Of a stretch of 64,000 nt of DNA, positions 21,265 to 29,965 are shown in pieces. Each line of letters opens with the position of its first letter. The first letter of the stretch is position 1. The DNA is taken from NCBI GenBank assembly GCA_001887945.1, contig LDOQ01000225.1, positions 23,236 to 87,235 on the forward strand, in the 5' to 3' direction. Position numbers and translations under genes: made by a program. The notes below the pieces were generated by a model. That model did no database searches. It was not told the DNA's origin and worked only from the letters and a program-made list of their open reading frames with translations. The stretch comes from Spraguea lophii (lineage: Eukaryota; Microsporidia; Spragueidae).

Positions 21265-21500
21265 TGATGTTGGATATAGAAGAATAGCTCCCGAAAATAA
21301 AAATGTTGAAAAAGAAGGTAATATTAATAGTAACCATCAAAATAATAGTAATAGTAATTAACACAGAGATAATGATAATACGCAAAATGAACATTTTAAA
21401 GGAAAACCACGGATTTTAAATGAAGGAGAACAAGATTCAAAGATAGAAGATAAAAAAGAAGGAAAAGATACTAACAAAAATATCCACGATTAGAAAAAAT
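21265..21500 (+). pseudogene. relic of the repeat-rich C-terminal extension of b1
   Basis: Still aligns with codons 107-216 of the inverted copy (e.g. 'ggaaaaccacggattttaaatga' encodes GKPRILNE) but is out of frame after the zinc ribbon and carries an internal stop. Confidence 0.6.
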
Positions 21501-21555
21501 AGCAATTTTACTCAATAAATAAAATTTAAGGTGTAAAATTTTTAATTTAATTTTC

Positions 21556-22016
21556 TAGCCCATTTAACTGAATGGTCATGGAGCGGTAACCAAATTCCAA
21601 GTCTAGAATGTTCGAATCCCTCAATCATAAGAACATTTAGATAAAAAAAAATAAAAGGATAGAAAAGAAAGATTATTAAATGAATGATTGTTCGCTAGCG
21701 TAACATTAGTTAGATCTTGTATCACGGTCTCACTACTAGATTAAAGTGGTATTTAACCGGTATAATAACAATCCCTGTATTGATTTGTGATTCGATTAAT
21801 ACTATGTCAAGAAAGAGATTACGAATCTCTAAGAAACTGGGAGGGAGAAATACATTATATACAAGTTTCTAACGCTCTAAAATATAAGGTAAGATGAGAT
21901 TAATGCATATCTGTAATGAAAAAATAAATAAAAATATGCTTTAAAAACCAAATGACATAGAACATAATATCCCGTATCCAACCAGAAAACTTCTATAAAT
22001 AAAAGTTTCATTAAAA
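21556..22016 (+). mobile_element. older SINE copy downstream of b1
   Basis: Complete but diverged. Head 'tggtcatggagcggtaaccaaattccaag' and 'gttcgaatccctcaatcat' at 21611, body 'attaaagtggtatttaaccgg', end 'ctataaataaaagtttcatt'. The head portion is also found next to the inverted gene copy (25911-26124), so the insertion predates the duplication. Confidence 0.8.
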
Positions 22017-22339
22017 GAAATATAAATATATATTCTTTATACAAAGCATTCCATGAACAACCAATGAAATATTATTACAATAATAATAATTTTATTTATT
22101 AACATATTAATTAATTTTTAATTCACTCAATAATAACAAAATATTTGCACAATTATAAAATATAAAAGAATATATAAAATATATTATTTCATTATTTTTA
22201 TATTAAAAATTAAAATAAAAAACATAATATTATATTATCGTATAATATATTTTATATATATCAGATTATAAACAAATAAATAAAGAATACATATTTACCA
22301 TAGATTATATTTATACATTATTAATTATATATTTTAAAT

Positions 22340-22513
22340 TTAATTTCTTTCATATTTATTTTTCTTTTTATTTTTTTTCTTAGATTTATAAATACAACAT
22401 ATTTTACTTTTTTTAGATTTTGTATGTTCATTATCTACTGTATCTTCTGAGAATGTTACTCTCCTAACAATCCTACAACGTATTGTACGGGTAATAGTTT
22501 CTGTTTGTGTCAT
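22340..22513 (-). CDS. YPI1: protein phosphatase 1 inhibitor, YPI1 / PPP1R11 (inhibitor-3) type
   Basis: 57-aa protein carrying the family core: RRVTFSEDTVDNEH followed by KKSKICCIYK. This matches the inhibitor-3 block in which an RVxF/W PP1-docking motif is followed by DTVDNEH and a CCC/CCIY segment. A Lys/Asn-rich basic tail ends the protein. In yeast Ypi1 with Sds22 regulates PP1 (Glc7) assembly and nuclear localisation. The start is at 22513 after attacccccaa; the frame upstream lacks ATG. A 5'-truncated SINE is inserted about 50 bases upstream. Confidence 0.85.
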   Translation of the reverse strand: MTQTETITRTIRCRIVRRVTFSEDTVDNEHTKSKKSKICCIYKSKKKNKKKNKYERN

Positions 22514-22564
22514 TTGGGGGTAATACAATGAAATTTTTTATACAGATCAAAGGAGCAGGATATA

Positions 22565-23015
22565 TTTTTTTTTACGAATGAAACTTTTATTTATCAAAGC
22601 TTCCTGGCCGGTTGCGGCCTACCATGGTCTGTGACCTTCAGTTCCTCGAGCGAATCTAAGCTTGTACTAACGGGTTTCGCTACAGATATGCATTAATCTC
22701 ATCTTACCCTATGCTCCAGAGTGTTAGGATTTTGCGTCTGGTGCGCGTCGCCACCCCCACTTCCAGCTCTAAGGAATTCCAAGCCTCTTTCGTTGCATAG
22801 TATTGGCCGAGTCACAAATCAATACAGGGATTGCAACTACATCAGCTAAACACTACTTTAATCTAGTAGCGGGGCCGTCGTACAAGGCACAGCTATGCTG
22901 CGCTATCGAAACCTCACTCACTCAACAACCTTTTTTTTCTCTTCTGCATTTATTATTATTATTTTTTTTGTTTTGAAAACTTTTTCTGGATGAGGGATTC
23001 GAACCCGCCAGGCTT
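22565..23015 (-). mobile_element. young SINE copy B, 5'-truncated, with 14-bp TSD
   Basis: The element lacks the first part of the tRNA-like head, including the A box, but keeps the B box, body and 3' tail. It is flanked by perfect direct repeats aggagcaggatata at 22551-22564 and 23016-23029. 5' truncation with a TSD is typical of target-primed reverse transcription. Confidence 0.92.
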
Positions 23016-23029
23016 AGGAGCAGGATATA

Positions 23030-23467
23030 AAAAATATATTTTATATTACCAACTTTTTCTTTTGTATTAAATGTTATTATAATTATTATTCTTTTATTAA
23101 ATAATATAGTTTTTAGTCTTATTATATATTTATATTCAATAAAAGAATTATTGTATAAAAATTAAAGTAATATATTTATATTAAAATATATTTTTAAGAT
23201 AATTTTATATTTTATATATTATTTATTTATCTGATTTTTATAAATACATAATATCACAGAAATTTTATTCGGACGAAGAAATCTGTAATAAAATATTATT
23301 TTTATAACATTTATTACGTATAAAATATTTTAAAACGTTAATATAATAAATAATTATATAAGTATAAACTGATATAACTATTATTATACTATTTAAAATA
23401 AGATGATAATACTTTTATTGATTTATACCATATTTATTCAAATAAAATATAAAATTGATTTTATTTT
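23030..23467. other. intergenic, no gene seen
   Basis: A+T-rich spacer; the ancestral upstream region of the YPI1-like gene, displaced by the SINE insertion. Confidence 0.4.
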
Positions 23468-23695
23468 ATGATTGATTATTTGATAATCTTTCTATTGAAA
23501 TCAAATATCATTATAAGGGGTAAACAAATGTTATTACCAATCGATAAAGAAAAAGAATGGGAATTCTATGATTATGCATTATTTGTTGGTATATTGATTA
23601 TTTTGTGTATAATTTTATTTTATGGAAGAAAATTATATCGTTTCTTAAAAAAAGTATTTAACAGATATAAAAATAAAAATATAGAGGCTGTGTAG
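23468..23695 (+). CDS. hypothetical single-TM protein, 75 or 55 aa
   Basis: The C-terminal part contains an acidic stretch (DKEKEWEFYDYALF), a clear membrane segment (VGILIILCIILFY) and a basic tail (GRKLYRFLKKVFNRYKNK), the layout of a small type I/III or tail-anchored ER protein. The second ATG at 23528, preceded by ataaggggtaaacaa, is an alternative start giving 55 aa. No family is recognised. Confidence 0.5.
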   Translation: MIDYLIIFLLKSNIIIRGKQMLLPIDKEKEWEFYDYALFVGILIILCIILFYGRKLYRFLKKVFNRYKNKNIEAV

Positions 23696-23825
23696 ATGAT
23701 AATTATATTTTAAATATAGTAAATATAATTATATTATAAAAAATATAAACAAGACACATTCTACAATTTATTTTAACCGTAGTTCATAACAGCTTATAAA
23801 TAAATATTTATTCCAAAAATATTTG

Positions 23826-24491
23826 TTAAGTCCATTCTTCGATTTTTCTTGTCATTTTCATTTCTTTGATTTTTGCTTTCAATTCTTTTACTTTTATTTT
23901 TGATAATAAATTTACATCTGTATTAAAATTGTCATCATATGCATATGTTGTATTTTCTTTTGAAAGATCAATACATGGTAGAGATACTGTATCAACACTA
24001 AAATAATTAACATTATTATATTTACTAGGCTCCTCTGCTAATTCCATAGGAATAAATATTTGTTTGTTTATTATATTTGTAACTTTCACAGTTTGTTTTT
24101 CTCGCTCTTCTTGTATTTGTGCTTCTTTACCGTATTCTTTAGGAACCGCATTATATTTTTTTATTGGCGAATTTAACTTACTTTTTATTTCCTCTTGCTG
24201 TTCTATTTGATAATGTTTAATACTTTTTATTTCACTTTTCCACGATACTCTTTTTCTTTTATTTTTATATTTTTTATTTATTTCCTCTATTCTATCCAAT
24301 TGTTCTTTTATCTGCGGATTTTTTTTAAAATTATTTGTCACTATATTGATAAATTCTTTAAAAATAAAATCTTCTTTGATAGAGCTATATATAGATTCTG
24401 AGATATATTGCAATATTTGAAGTGAGCGTGTATATAATTCATTTTCATCTTCTATAGATAGTATATATTTTATATCATCTATTATTTTCAT
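23826..24491 (-). CDS. candidate PNUTS/Ref2-like PP1-binding protein, 221 aa
   Basis: About residue 78-92 reads KRKRVSWKSEIKSIKHYQI. The RVSW is a canonical PP1-docking RVxF/W motif, and the aromatic/aliphatic pair 10-12 residues later matches the spacing of the second PP1 contact in PNUTS. A later EEREKQTVKV segment and a proline-containing IFIPMELAEEP also recall the PNUTS order. The N-terminal 75 residues are helical, in the place of the TFIIS-N-like domain. It starts after tctacccccttATG. PNUTS/Ref2 brings PP1 to the 3'-end/termination machinery with Swd2/WDR82. Assignment is inference. Confidence 0.5.
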   Translation of the reverse strand: MKIIDDIKYILSIEDENELYTRSLQILQYISESIYSSIKEDFIFKEFINIVTNNFKKNPQIKEQLDRIEEINKKYKNKRKRVSWKSEIKSIKHYQIEQQEEIKSKLNSPIKKYNAVPKEYGKEAQIQEEREKQTVKVTNIINKQIFIPMELAEEPSKYNNVNYFSVDTVSLPCIDLSKENTTYAYDDNFNTDVNLLSKIKVKELKAKIKEMKMTRKIEEWT

Positions 24492-24494
24492 AAG

Positions 24495-24845
24495 GGGGTA
24501 GAGTAATCTTTTAAGAATAAGTGAAAAAATATTTATATAAAAAAATAATAATATTCTAAATTTGAATTTAAGATGCGTTAGAAATCTTAAATATAAAATA
24601 TTATAGAAATTATAATTATAGATTTTTATATTAAAATTCCGATAAAAATTGATATTTTGAAATTTTTATTATTAAAAATATATATTTATAAAAATTTACT
24701 GTGAAAGATAATCTGTAATATTTAATTCTTAAAATATTAAGATAATAATAACAATTTTTATTTTTAATAATTTTATTATATTTATAAAATTATATACGGA
24801 ATATCCATAAAGGGAATATGAATTTAATATCCAATTACAAATATA
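24495..24845. other. intergenic, no gene seen
   Basis: A+T-rich spacer upstream of the PNUTS-like gene. Confidence 0.35.
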
Positions 24846-24849
24846 ATAA

Positions 24850-25407
24850 TATCTCCTAAATAGATAATAATAAGATGAATGTTAATTTTAGATAATATAT
24901 CTTATAAACGTTTTGTGTTTATATATTTAAAAGAATTTTCATTTAAATTGTTGTTAATTAAAATATATAGTTTTCACAAAAATTTATTGATTTTTAATTT
25001 CTACCACCTTCGCTAATTTGCAGAATATCTCCCTTTTTTCCCACAATTGGTACAATAATTATATCCATTGGGCAATACAGTTCTACACGTATTACAAGCC
25101 TGTGTATTATTATACCCGAATGCTCTATTACATCTAAAACAACTAAGATATGGTTCTTTTTTTTTTAGCTTACATAATGGAATAAAACAAAATGTAAAAT
25201 ATTTTACATTTCTTCTATATATTGTATCTCCACGATAAAAACAAAATGGACAAATTACATCTGTCAGAATAGTATTCTCTTCAGATTTGTATATTTGTTG
25301 AGTTTTATATGTTCCGCATATAAATATTCTACACATTCTTAAATAAATGGAGAAGTAACATAGAAAAATACAAATTTTTTTACCTGAAACAAAAATCAGT
25401 TGTGATA
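24850..25407 (-). repeat. inverted copy of the a-type zinc-ribbon unit
   Basis: The reverse complement matches 19588-20137 (coding sequence plus about 130 bases of 3' flank). Similarity in the coding part is very high. At the 5' side it ends abruptly at a SINE. Confidence 0.8.
25013..25336 (-). CDS. zinc-ribbon protein, copy a2, 107 aa
   Basis: Paralogue of the gene at 19664-20005, with the same CPFC...LCK...CFRC and CNTC...YCTNCGKK zinc-ligand layout. One extra G after the final ribbon changes the tail to GRYSAN and moves the stop. The true ATG is at 25336; the frame runs upstream into the SINE without an ATG. Its 5' flank has been replaced by SINE copy C, 80 bases before the ATG, so promoter function is doubtful. 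Confidence 0.6.
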   Translation of the reverse strand: MCRIFICGTYKTQQIYKSEENTILTDVICPFCFYRGDTIYRRNVKYFTFCFIPLCKLKKKEPYLSCFRCNRAFGYNNTQACNTCRTVLPNGYNYCTNCGKKGRYSAN

Positions 25408-25416
25408 AATAATGTA

Positions 25417-25910
25417 GTCCCGCTTGGCCCAGTGGTCGTGGGGTGGTAACCAAACCCCAAGCCTGGCGGGTTCGAATCCCTCATCCAGAAAAAGTTTTCA
25501 AAACAAAAAAAAAAAATAATAATAAATGCAGAAGAGAAGAAAAAGGTTGTTGAGTGAGTGAGGTTTCGATAGCGCAGCATAGCTGTGCCTTGTACGACGG
25601 CCCCGCTACTAGATTAAAGTAGTGTTTAGCTGATGTAGTTGCAATCCCTGTATTGATTTGTGACTCGGCCAATACTATGCAACGAAAGAGGCTTGGAATT
25701 CCTTAGAGCTGGAAGTGGGGGTGGCGACGCGCACCAGACGCAAAATCCTAACACTCTGGAGCATAGGGTAAGATGAGATTAATGCATATCTGTAGCGAAA
25801 CCCGTTAGTACAAGCTTAGATTCGCTCGAGGAACTGAAGGTCACAGACCATGGTAGGCCGCAACCGGCCAGGAAGCTTTGATAAATAAAAGTTTCATTAG
25901 TTAAAAAAAA
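25417..25910 (+). mobile_element. young SINE copy C, full length
   Basis: gtcccgcttggcccagtgg head at 25417, B box ggttcgaatcc, body and A-run to 25910. It abuts the head part of an older, oppositely oriented SINE on its 3' side and the a2 zinc-ribbon unit on its 5' side. No matching target-site duplication, so the junctions probably reflect rearrangement. Confidence 0.9.
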
Positions 25911-26124
25911 GTCATTATACCGGCTAAGTACTACTTTAATCTAATGGTGGGACCATCATACAAGGTCGAACTGATGTAACGCTATCAAACCCTCATTCAT
26001 TTAACAATCTTTCTCTTCCATATCTTTTATTTTTTTATTTAAATTTTCTTATGATTGAGGGATTCGAACATTCTAGATTTATGATTTGAACACCGCCCCC
26101 ACGACCATTTAGTTAAATGGACTA
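25911..26124 (-). mobile_element. head half of an older SINE, broken
   Basis: Corresponds to the 5' half of the old SINE at 21556-22016 (shared 'ccggtataat', 'gaatgttcgaatccctcaatcat' and 'ccatttaactg...' in reverse complement). The 3' half is missing at the junction with copy C. Confidence 0.8.
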
Positions 26125-26192
26125 GAAAATTAAATTAAAAATTAAAAATTTATACCTTAAATTTTATTTATTGAGTAAAATTACTACTTTTT

Positions 26193-26843
26193 CTAATCAT
26201 AGATATTTTTGTTAGTATCTTTTTTATCTTCTGCCTTTGAATCTTGTTCTCTTTCATTTAAAATCCGAGGTTTTCCTTTGAAATGTTCATTTTGCGTATT
26301 ATCATTATCCCCGTGTTGGTTACTATTATCATTGTTTTGATGATTACCATTTACATTACCTTCTTTTTTATTTTCTGCCTTTAAATCTTGTTCTCCTTCA
26401 TTTAACACCCGAGGTTTTCCTTTAAAATGCTCATCTTGCATATTATCATTGTTTTGATGATTACCATTTACATTACCTTCTTTTTCAATATTTTTATCTT
26501 CTGGAGCTATTCTTCTATGTCCAACATCACCATCTTTAATATTTCCACATCGTGGACAATGGTTAAAACTTATAGATGATGCAGTACCACATCTATCACA
26601 AGGATCTATTCTTGTCCCTAAATCATTTTTACAAAATCTACAACATAAATATGTCGGACCTTCCCTAACAACACAACACGGAATAAAACATACAGAAAAA
26701 TAACTATCATTTCTTTTATACACCGCATCTGTTCTAGAACCACAATAGACACAAAGAATCTGACCTGGCGTAGAACATCCAGGTGGTGGTCTCGAAAGAA
26801 CTGTGTCATTGTCAGTACATCCAATTATTAAACAATCACACAT
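26193..26843 (-). CDS. zinc-ribbon protein, copy b2, with repeat-rich tail, 216 aa
   Basis: Residues 1-107 contain the two zinc-binding regions (CVYCG...FIPCC...CCRFC; CDRCG...NHCPRCG). Residues 108-216 form a hydrophilic tail with two imperfect repeats of EGNVNGNHQNNDN followed by EHFKGKPR(V/I)LNE. The tail is absent from the a-type genes and broken in b1, so b2 looks like the ancestral full form. No signal peptide or membrane segment. Confidence 0.68.
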   Translation of the reverse strand: MCDCLIIGCTDNDTVLSRPPPGCSTPGQILCVYCGSRTDAVYKRNDSYFSVCFIPCCVVREGPTYLCCRFCKNDLGTRIDPCDRCGTASSISFNHCPRCGNIKDGDVGHRRIAPEDKNIEKEGNVNGNHQNNDNMQDEHFKGKPRVLNEGEQDLKAENKKEGNVNGNHQNNDNSNQHGDNDNTQNEHFKGKPRILNEREQDSKAEDKKDTNKNIYD

Positions 26844-27159
26844 ATTTTATCGCCGTATTTTTCATAAATTTATAGTTTTAAAATATCAAACACATGTAAC
26901 TAATAAACATGCTTATAAAAAAGACAGGTATTGCATTGTAACATATTTTACCAATAAACTGATGAGTATTCATATTTCCAAAATATTTTTTAATCAATTA
27001 ATTATTTGTTTTCCTGAGATTAGAAAGTGATTCATTCTCTTTTTTTATTTAATATTGTTTTTGTGCGTATTATATTATAAGTTTTAAGATATTTATAATA
27101 TTGTATCTCAATCGTATTTTATTTTTATTTGAGATTTAATTTGTTATTATACATTATTT

Positions 27160-27618
27160 TTTTCAAATAAATATTATAAAATGGTCGTGTAATTTATAAA
27201 ATAAATCCATTAAAATACTCTTTAATCCTAAACAAAACAATTCAATATAAATTTGAGTCTTTGTGTAAATATGTCTTTATGTCCTTATAAAGATATTATT
27301 ATATTTATTTTCAAACAGAGAAAGAGAAGACTTTTCATTCAGATATCATAAAGAGGTTATTACTTTTTATTGGTAGAATATATACAATATAATACATTTT
27401 AACATTTGAAATCATATTGAAAACATTTGTATTATTTATGACATCTAAAACCTTAAAAATATTTGTCCAATAAAAAAACAAAAATATAAAATTTTAAAAG
27501 TATTTTCCTAGTATAATAACTTGTTTGTTTATTTCTCAGAAAGATTTAATACATATTTTATTTGATATCATTTGATTTGTGTCATTGTCAATATAAAAAA
27601 ATATATCATATCCCTATT
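27160..27618. other. intergenic, no gene seen
   Basis: A+T-rich spacer between the b2 unit and the phosphomannomutase gene. Confidence 0.4.
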
Positions 27619-28392
27619 ATGACAACAAAAACCAACGAGAAAGATTTGTCCACAGTATTTTTATTTGATGTTGATGGCACGCTCACACCATCCAGAGGCA
27701 AGATAACACCCGATATGTTATCATTTCTTAAAAAATTACGTACACGAGCAATTGTAGCCTTTGTAGGTGGTAGTGATTTAGAAAAACAAAAGGAACAAAT
27801 AGGTGAAGATTTATTAGATATTTTTGATTATTCATTTCCAGAAAATGGATTGAGTTTTTACAAAGGAAATCAACTTATTTCAAAAAGAAAAATTATCGAC
27901 GAACTCGGAGAATCCAATTATTGCAAGTTTGTTAATTTTTCTTTAAATTATCTATCTAATATTGATTTACCAATAAAACGTGGTACTTTTATAGAATATC
28001 GTGATTCTATGATTAATATATCACCCATTGGAAGAAATTGCAGTCAGGAAGAAAGAAAAGAATTTAAGGAATATGATAAAAAATACAGAATAAGAAATAA
28101 TATGGTAGATATATTAAAAAAAGAATTCTCATCATCACTTAACTTACATTTTAGTATAGGAGGAGAAATATCTATTGATTGTTTTCCAAAAGGATGGGAT
28201 AAAACATATTGTTTACAACATATAAAAAGTGAAGGAATAAAAAATATATATTTCTTTGGTGATATGACACATGAAGGAGGAAATGATTATGAAATATTTA
28301 TACATGATGATGTAAAAGGAGTGAATGTAGAAGGACCTGAGGATACAAAGAAAAAGATAGAAGATATACTTAAACAAATGGAAGAAAAATAA
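27619..28392 (+). CDS. PMM: phosphomannomutase
   Basis: Eukaryotic HAD-superfamily phosphomannomutase (Sec53/PMM2), interconverting mannose-6-P and mannose-1-P for GDP-mannose and glycosylation. DVDGT (17-21) holds the phospho-acceptor Asp and the general acid Asp. FVGGSD (48-53), RGTFIEYRDSMINISPIGR (121-139), SIDCFPKGWDKTY (185-197) and FFGDMTHEGGNDYEI (212-226) are all present. 257 aa is normal. The start at 27619 is chosen for the catatccctattATG context; the frame extends upstream without ATG. Confidence 0.95.
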   Translation: MTTKTNEKDLSTVFLFDVDGTLTPSRGKITPDMLSFLKKLRTRAIVAFVGGSDLEKQKEQIGEDLLDIFDYSFPENGLSFYKGNQLISKRKIIDELGESNYCKFVNFSLNYLSNIDLPIKRGTFIEYRDSMINISPIGRNCSQEERKEFKEYDKKYRIRNNMVDILKKEFSSSLNLHFSIGGEISIDCFPKGWDKTYCLQHIKSEGIKNIYFFGDMTHEGGNDYEIFIHDDVKGVNVEGPEDTKKKIEDILKQMEEK

Positions 28393-28399
28393 AATTTAA

Positions 28400-28800
28400 T
28401 TATCTTATTTAGATTTTTATAAAGAAAAAGATTTTAAAAACATAACACGATGAATAAAATATTACAATGTATTTGTATATTATATTTTATAATTTCATAT
28501 ATTTAATTTCTGTTATGAAGAATAAAAATAAAAATATGTTTCTATTTTATTTACATTTCTAATAATATTTATTTATATTTTAATAAGATAAATTTCTCTT
28601 TAAATATAAGATATTATTTTTCCTAACCTAATTCTTATATAAAATTTTATTTTATTTCTTAGTTATATTCTATAGATGAAGAAAATATCTTTCATTCATT
28701 TGTTACCATATTATTTTTAAATCTAATTTTTATAATAATTTTTAAAAAAAAGAATATTTTATTTTTTTTATTTTTTTTAAAAATATTTTTTACGATTTAC
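28400..28800. other. intergenic, eS1 promoter region
   Basis: A+T-rich spacer with a long T/A tract at about 28740-28790, just before the eS1 start motif. Confidence 0.4.
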
Positions 28801-28806
28801 CCTTCA

Positions 28807-29499
28807 ATGGCAATAAAAGCAGATAATCCCAAGATGCGTAAAGGTATGAAAAAAGGTGGTAAAAAGAAAGTAGAAAAAGATTCATTCTTAAAAAAAGAAA
28901 AATACAATCTTCGTATAGAAAATTTTCCAGTGCGTGAAGTTGGTGCAACCTTAGTAAACAAGCAATCAACTGTTGCTGCATTAGAAAAAAAATTAGTTGG
29001 AAGAGTTTTTGAAGCTAACCAAGGTGATATTACTACGAGTGATAGTGCAAACTGCTATAGAAAATTTTCTTTTAAAATCGATTCTTTGGCTGGAACTAAT
29101 GCACACGCAATATTTAATGGAATGTGTTTAACCTCAGAAAAAATTAAAGGAATGGTAAAAAGAGGATTAACTTTGATAGAAGGAGTAAAAGACGTAGTAA
29201 CAAAAGAAGGAATTACATTAAGAATATTGACAATAGCACAATCTAAAAAAGAAAAAAATTCTACAAAGAAAACAGCATATGCAAAAACCTCCGTGGTAAA
29301 AGAAGTAAGAAAAAATATTTTTAGAATAGTAGATAATGAGCTTAATGGTAAAGACATAGAACAAATAGTTAAGAAATTACAAATGGAAACAGTAGGCAAA
29401 GAAATAGAAAAAGAATGTCAGAAGATTATACCATTACAAAACTGTCATGTTCTGAAAGTAAAGGTTGTTAAAAGACCAGTAAAAGAAGAAGTGGAATAA
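28807..29499 (+). CDS. RPS1: 40S ribosomal protein eS1 (RPS3A)
   Basis: 230-aa basic protein matching eS1/RPS3Ae from end to end: a Lys-rich N-terminus (KGMKKGGKKKVEKDSF), VGATLVNKQ, LVGRVFEANQGD, the FKIDSLAGTNAHAIFNGM block, TLRILTIAQSKKEKNSTKKTAYAKTS-type centre and the PLQNCHVLKVKVVKRP end. Located on the small-subunit platform. It starts after tttacccttca ATG. No intron seen. Confidence 0.95.
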   Translation: MAIKADNPKMRKGMKKGGKKKVEKDSFLKKEKYNLRIENFPVREVGATLVNKQSTVAALEKKLVGRVFEANQGDITTSDSANCYRKFSFKIDSLAGTNAHAIFNGMCLTSEKIKGMVKRGLTLIEGVKDVVTKEGITLRILTIAQSKKEKNSTKKTAYAKTSVVKEVRKNIFRIVDNELNGKDIEQIVKKLQMETVGKEIEKECQKIIPLQNCHVLKVKVVKRPVKEEVE

Positions 29500-29561
29500 G
29501 AAATAAAGAAAGGTTAATAAAATAATTTAGTAATCTTTATTTGTTTATCTTTACTTTACAG

Positions 29562-29681
29562 TAATAATTATTATTTTATTTTTAGGTTGGGATAGGTTAT
29601 TCGCTTAAAATTATTTTATAATAATAATTATTATTTTATTCTTAGGTTAGGATAGGTTATTCGTTTAAAATTATTTTATAT
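29562..29681. repeat. two tandem 60-bp units with TTAGG-like core
   Basis: 29562-29621 and 29622-29681 differ at only a few positions. Each contains ttaggttgg/ttaggttagg followed by ataggttattcg. A third partial copy, ttaggttaggataggttatt, lies at 29792-29811. Confidence 0.8.
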
Positions 29682-29965
29682 TTATTTGCCCACCTTACCT
29701 ATTATTATTATTTTGTTTCTTTTAACATAATAAAATTCAATTAAGATATATTATTATTATTAAAACATTATTAATTTTATATTACCTATTATTAGGTTAG
29801 GATAGGTTATTTTTTAAAAAATAATTCTAATTAATAAATTACTAACATAACAAAAATAATTAATAAAAAACCAACGATAAATAATTACACATTAAATAAA
29901 ACCTAAAAACAAATAAAATAATAAATAATAAATAAAGATAAGAATAAAATATTATTTCCACCCCT

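Noticed and set aside
25417..25500. SINE head as a functional tRNA gene
   Set aside because: A and B boxes are perfect, but no acceptor or anticodon stems form; it is a tRNA-derived promoter, not a tRNA.
20141..27160. GC-rich patches as bacterial horizontal transfer or contamination
   Set aside because: They are SINE copies with TSDs embedded in host sequence.
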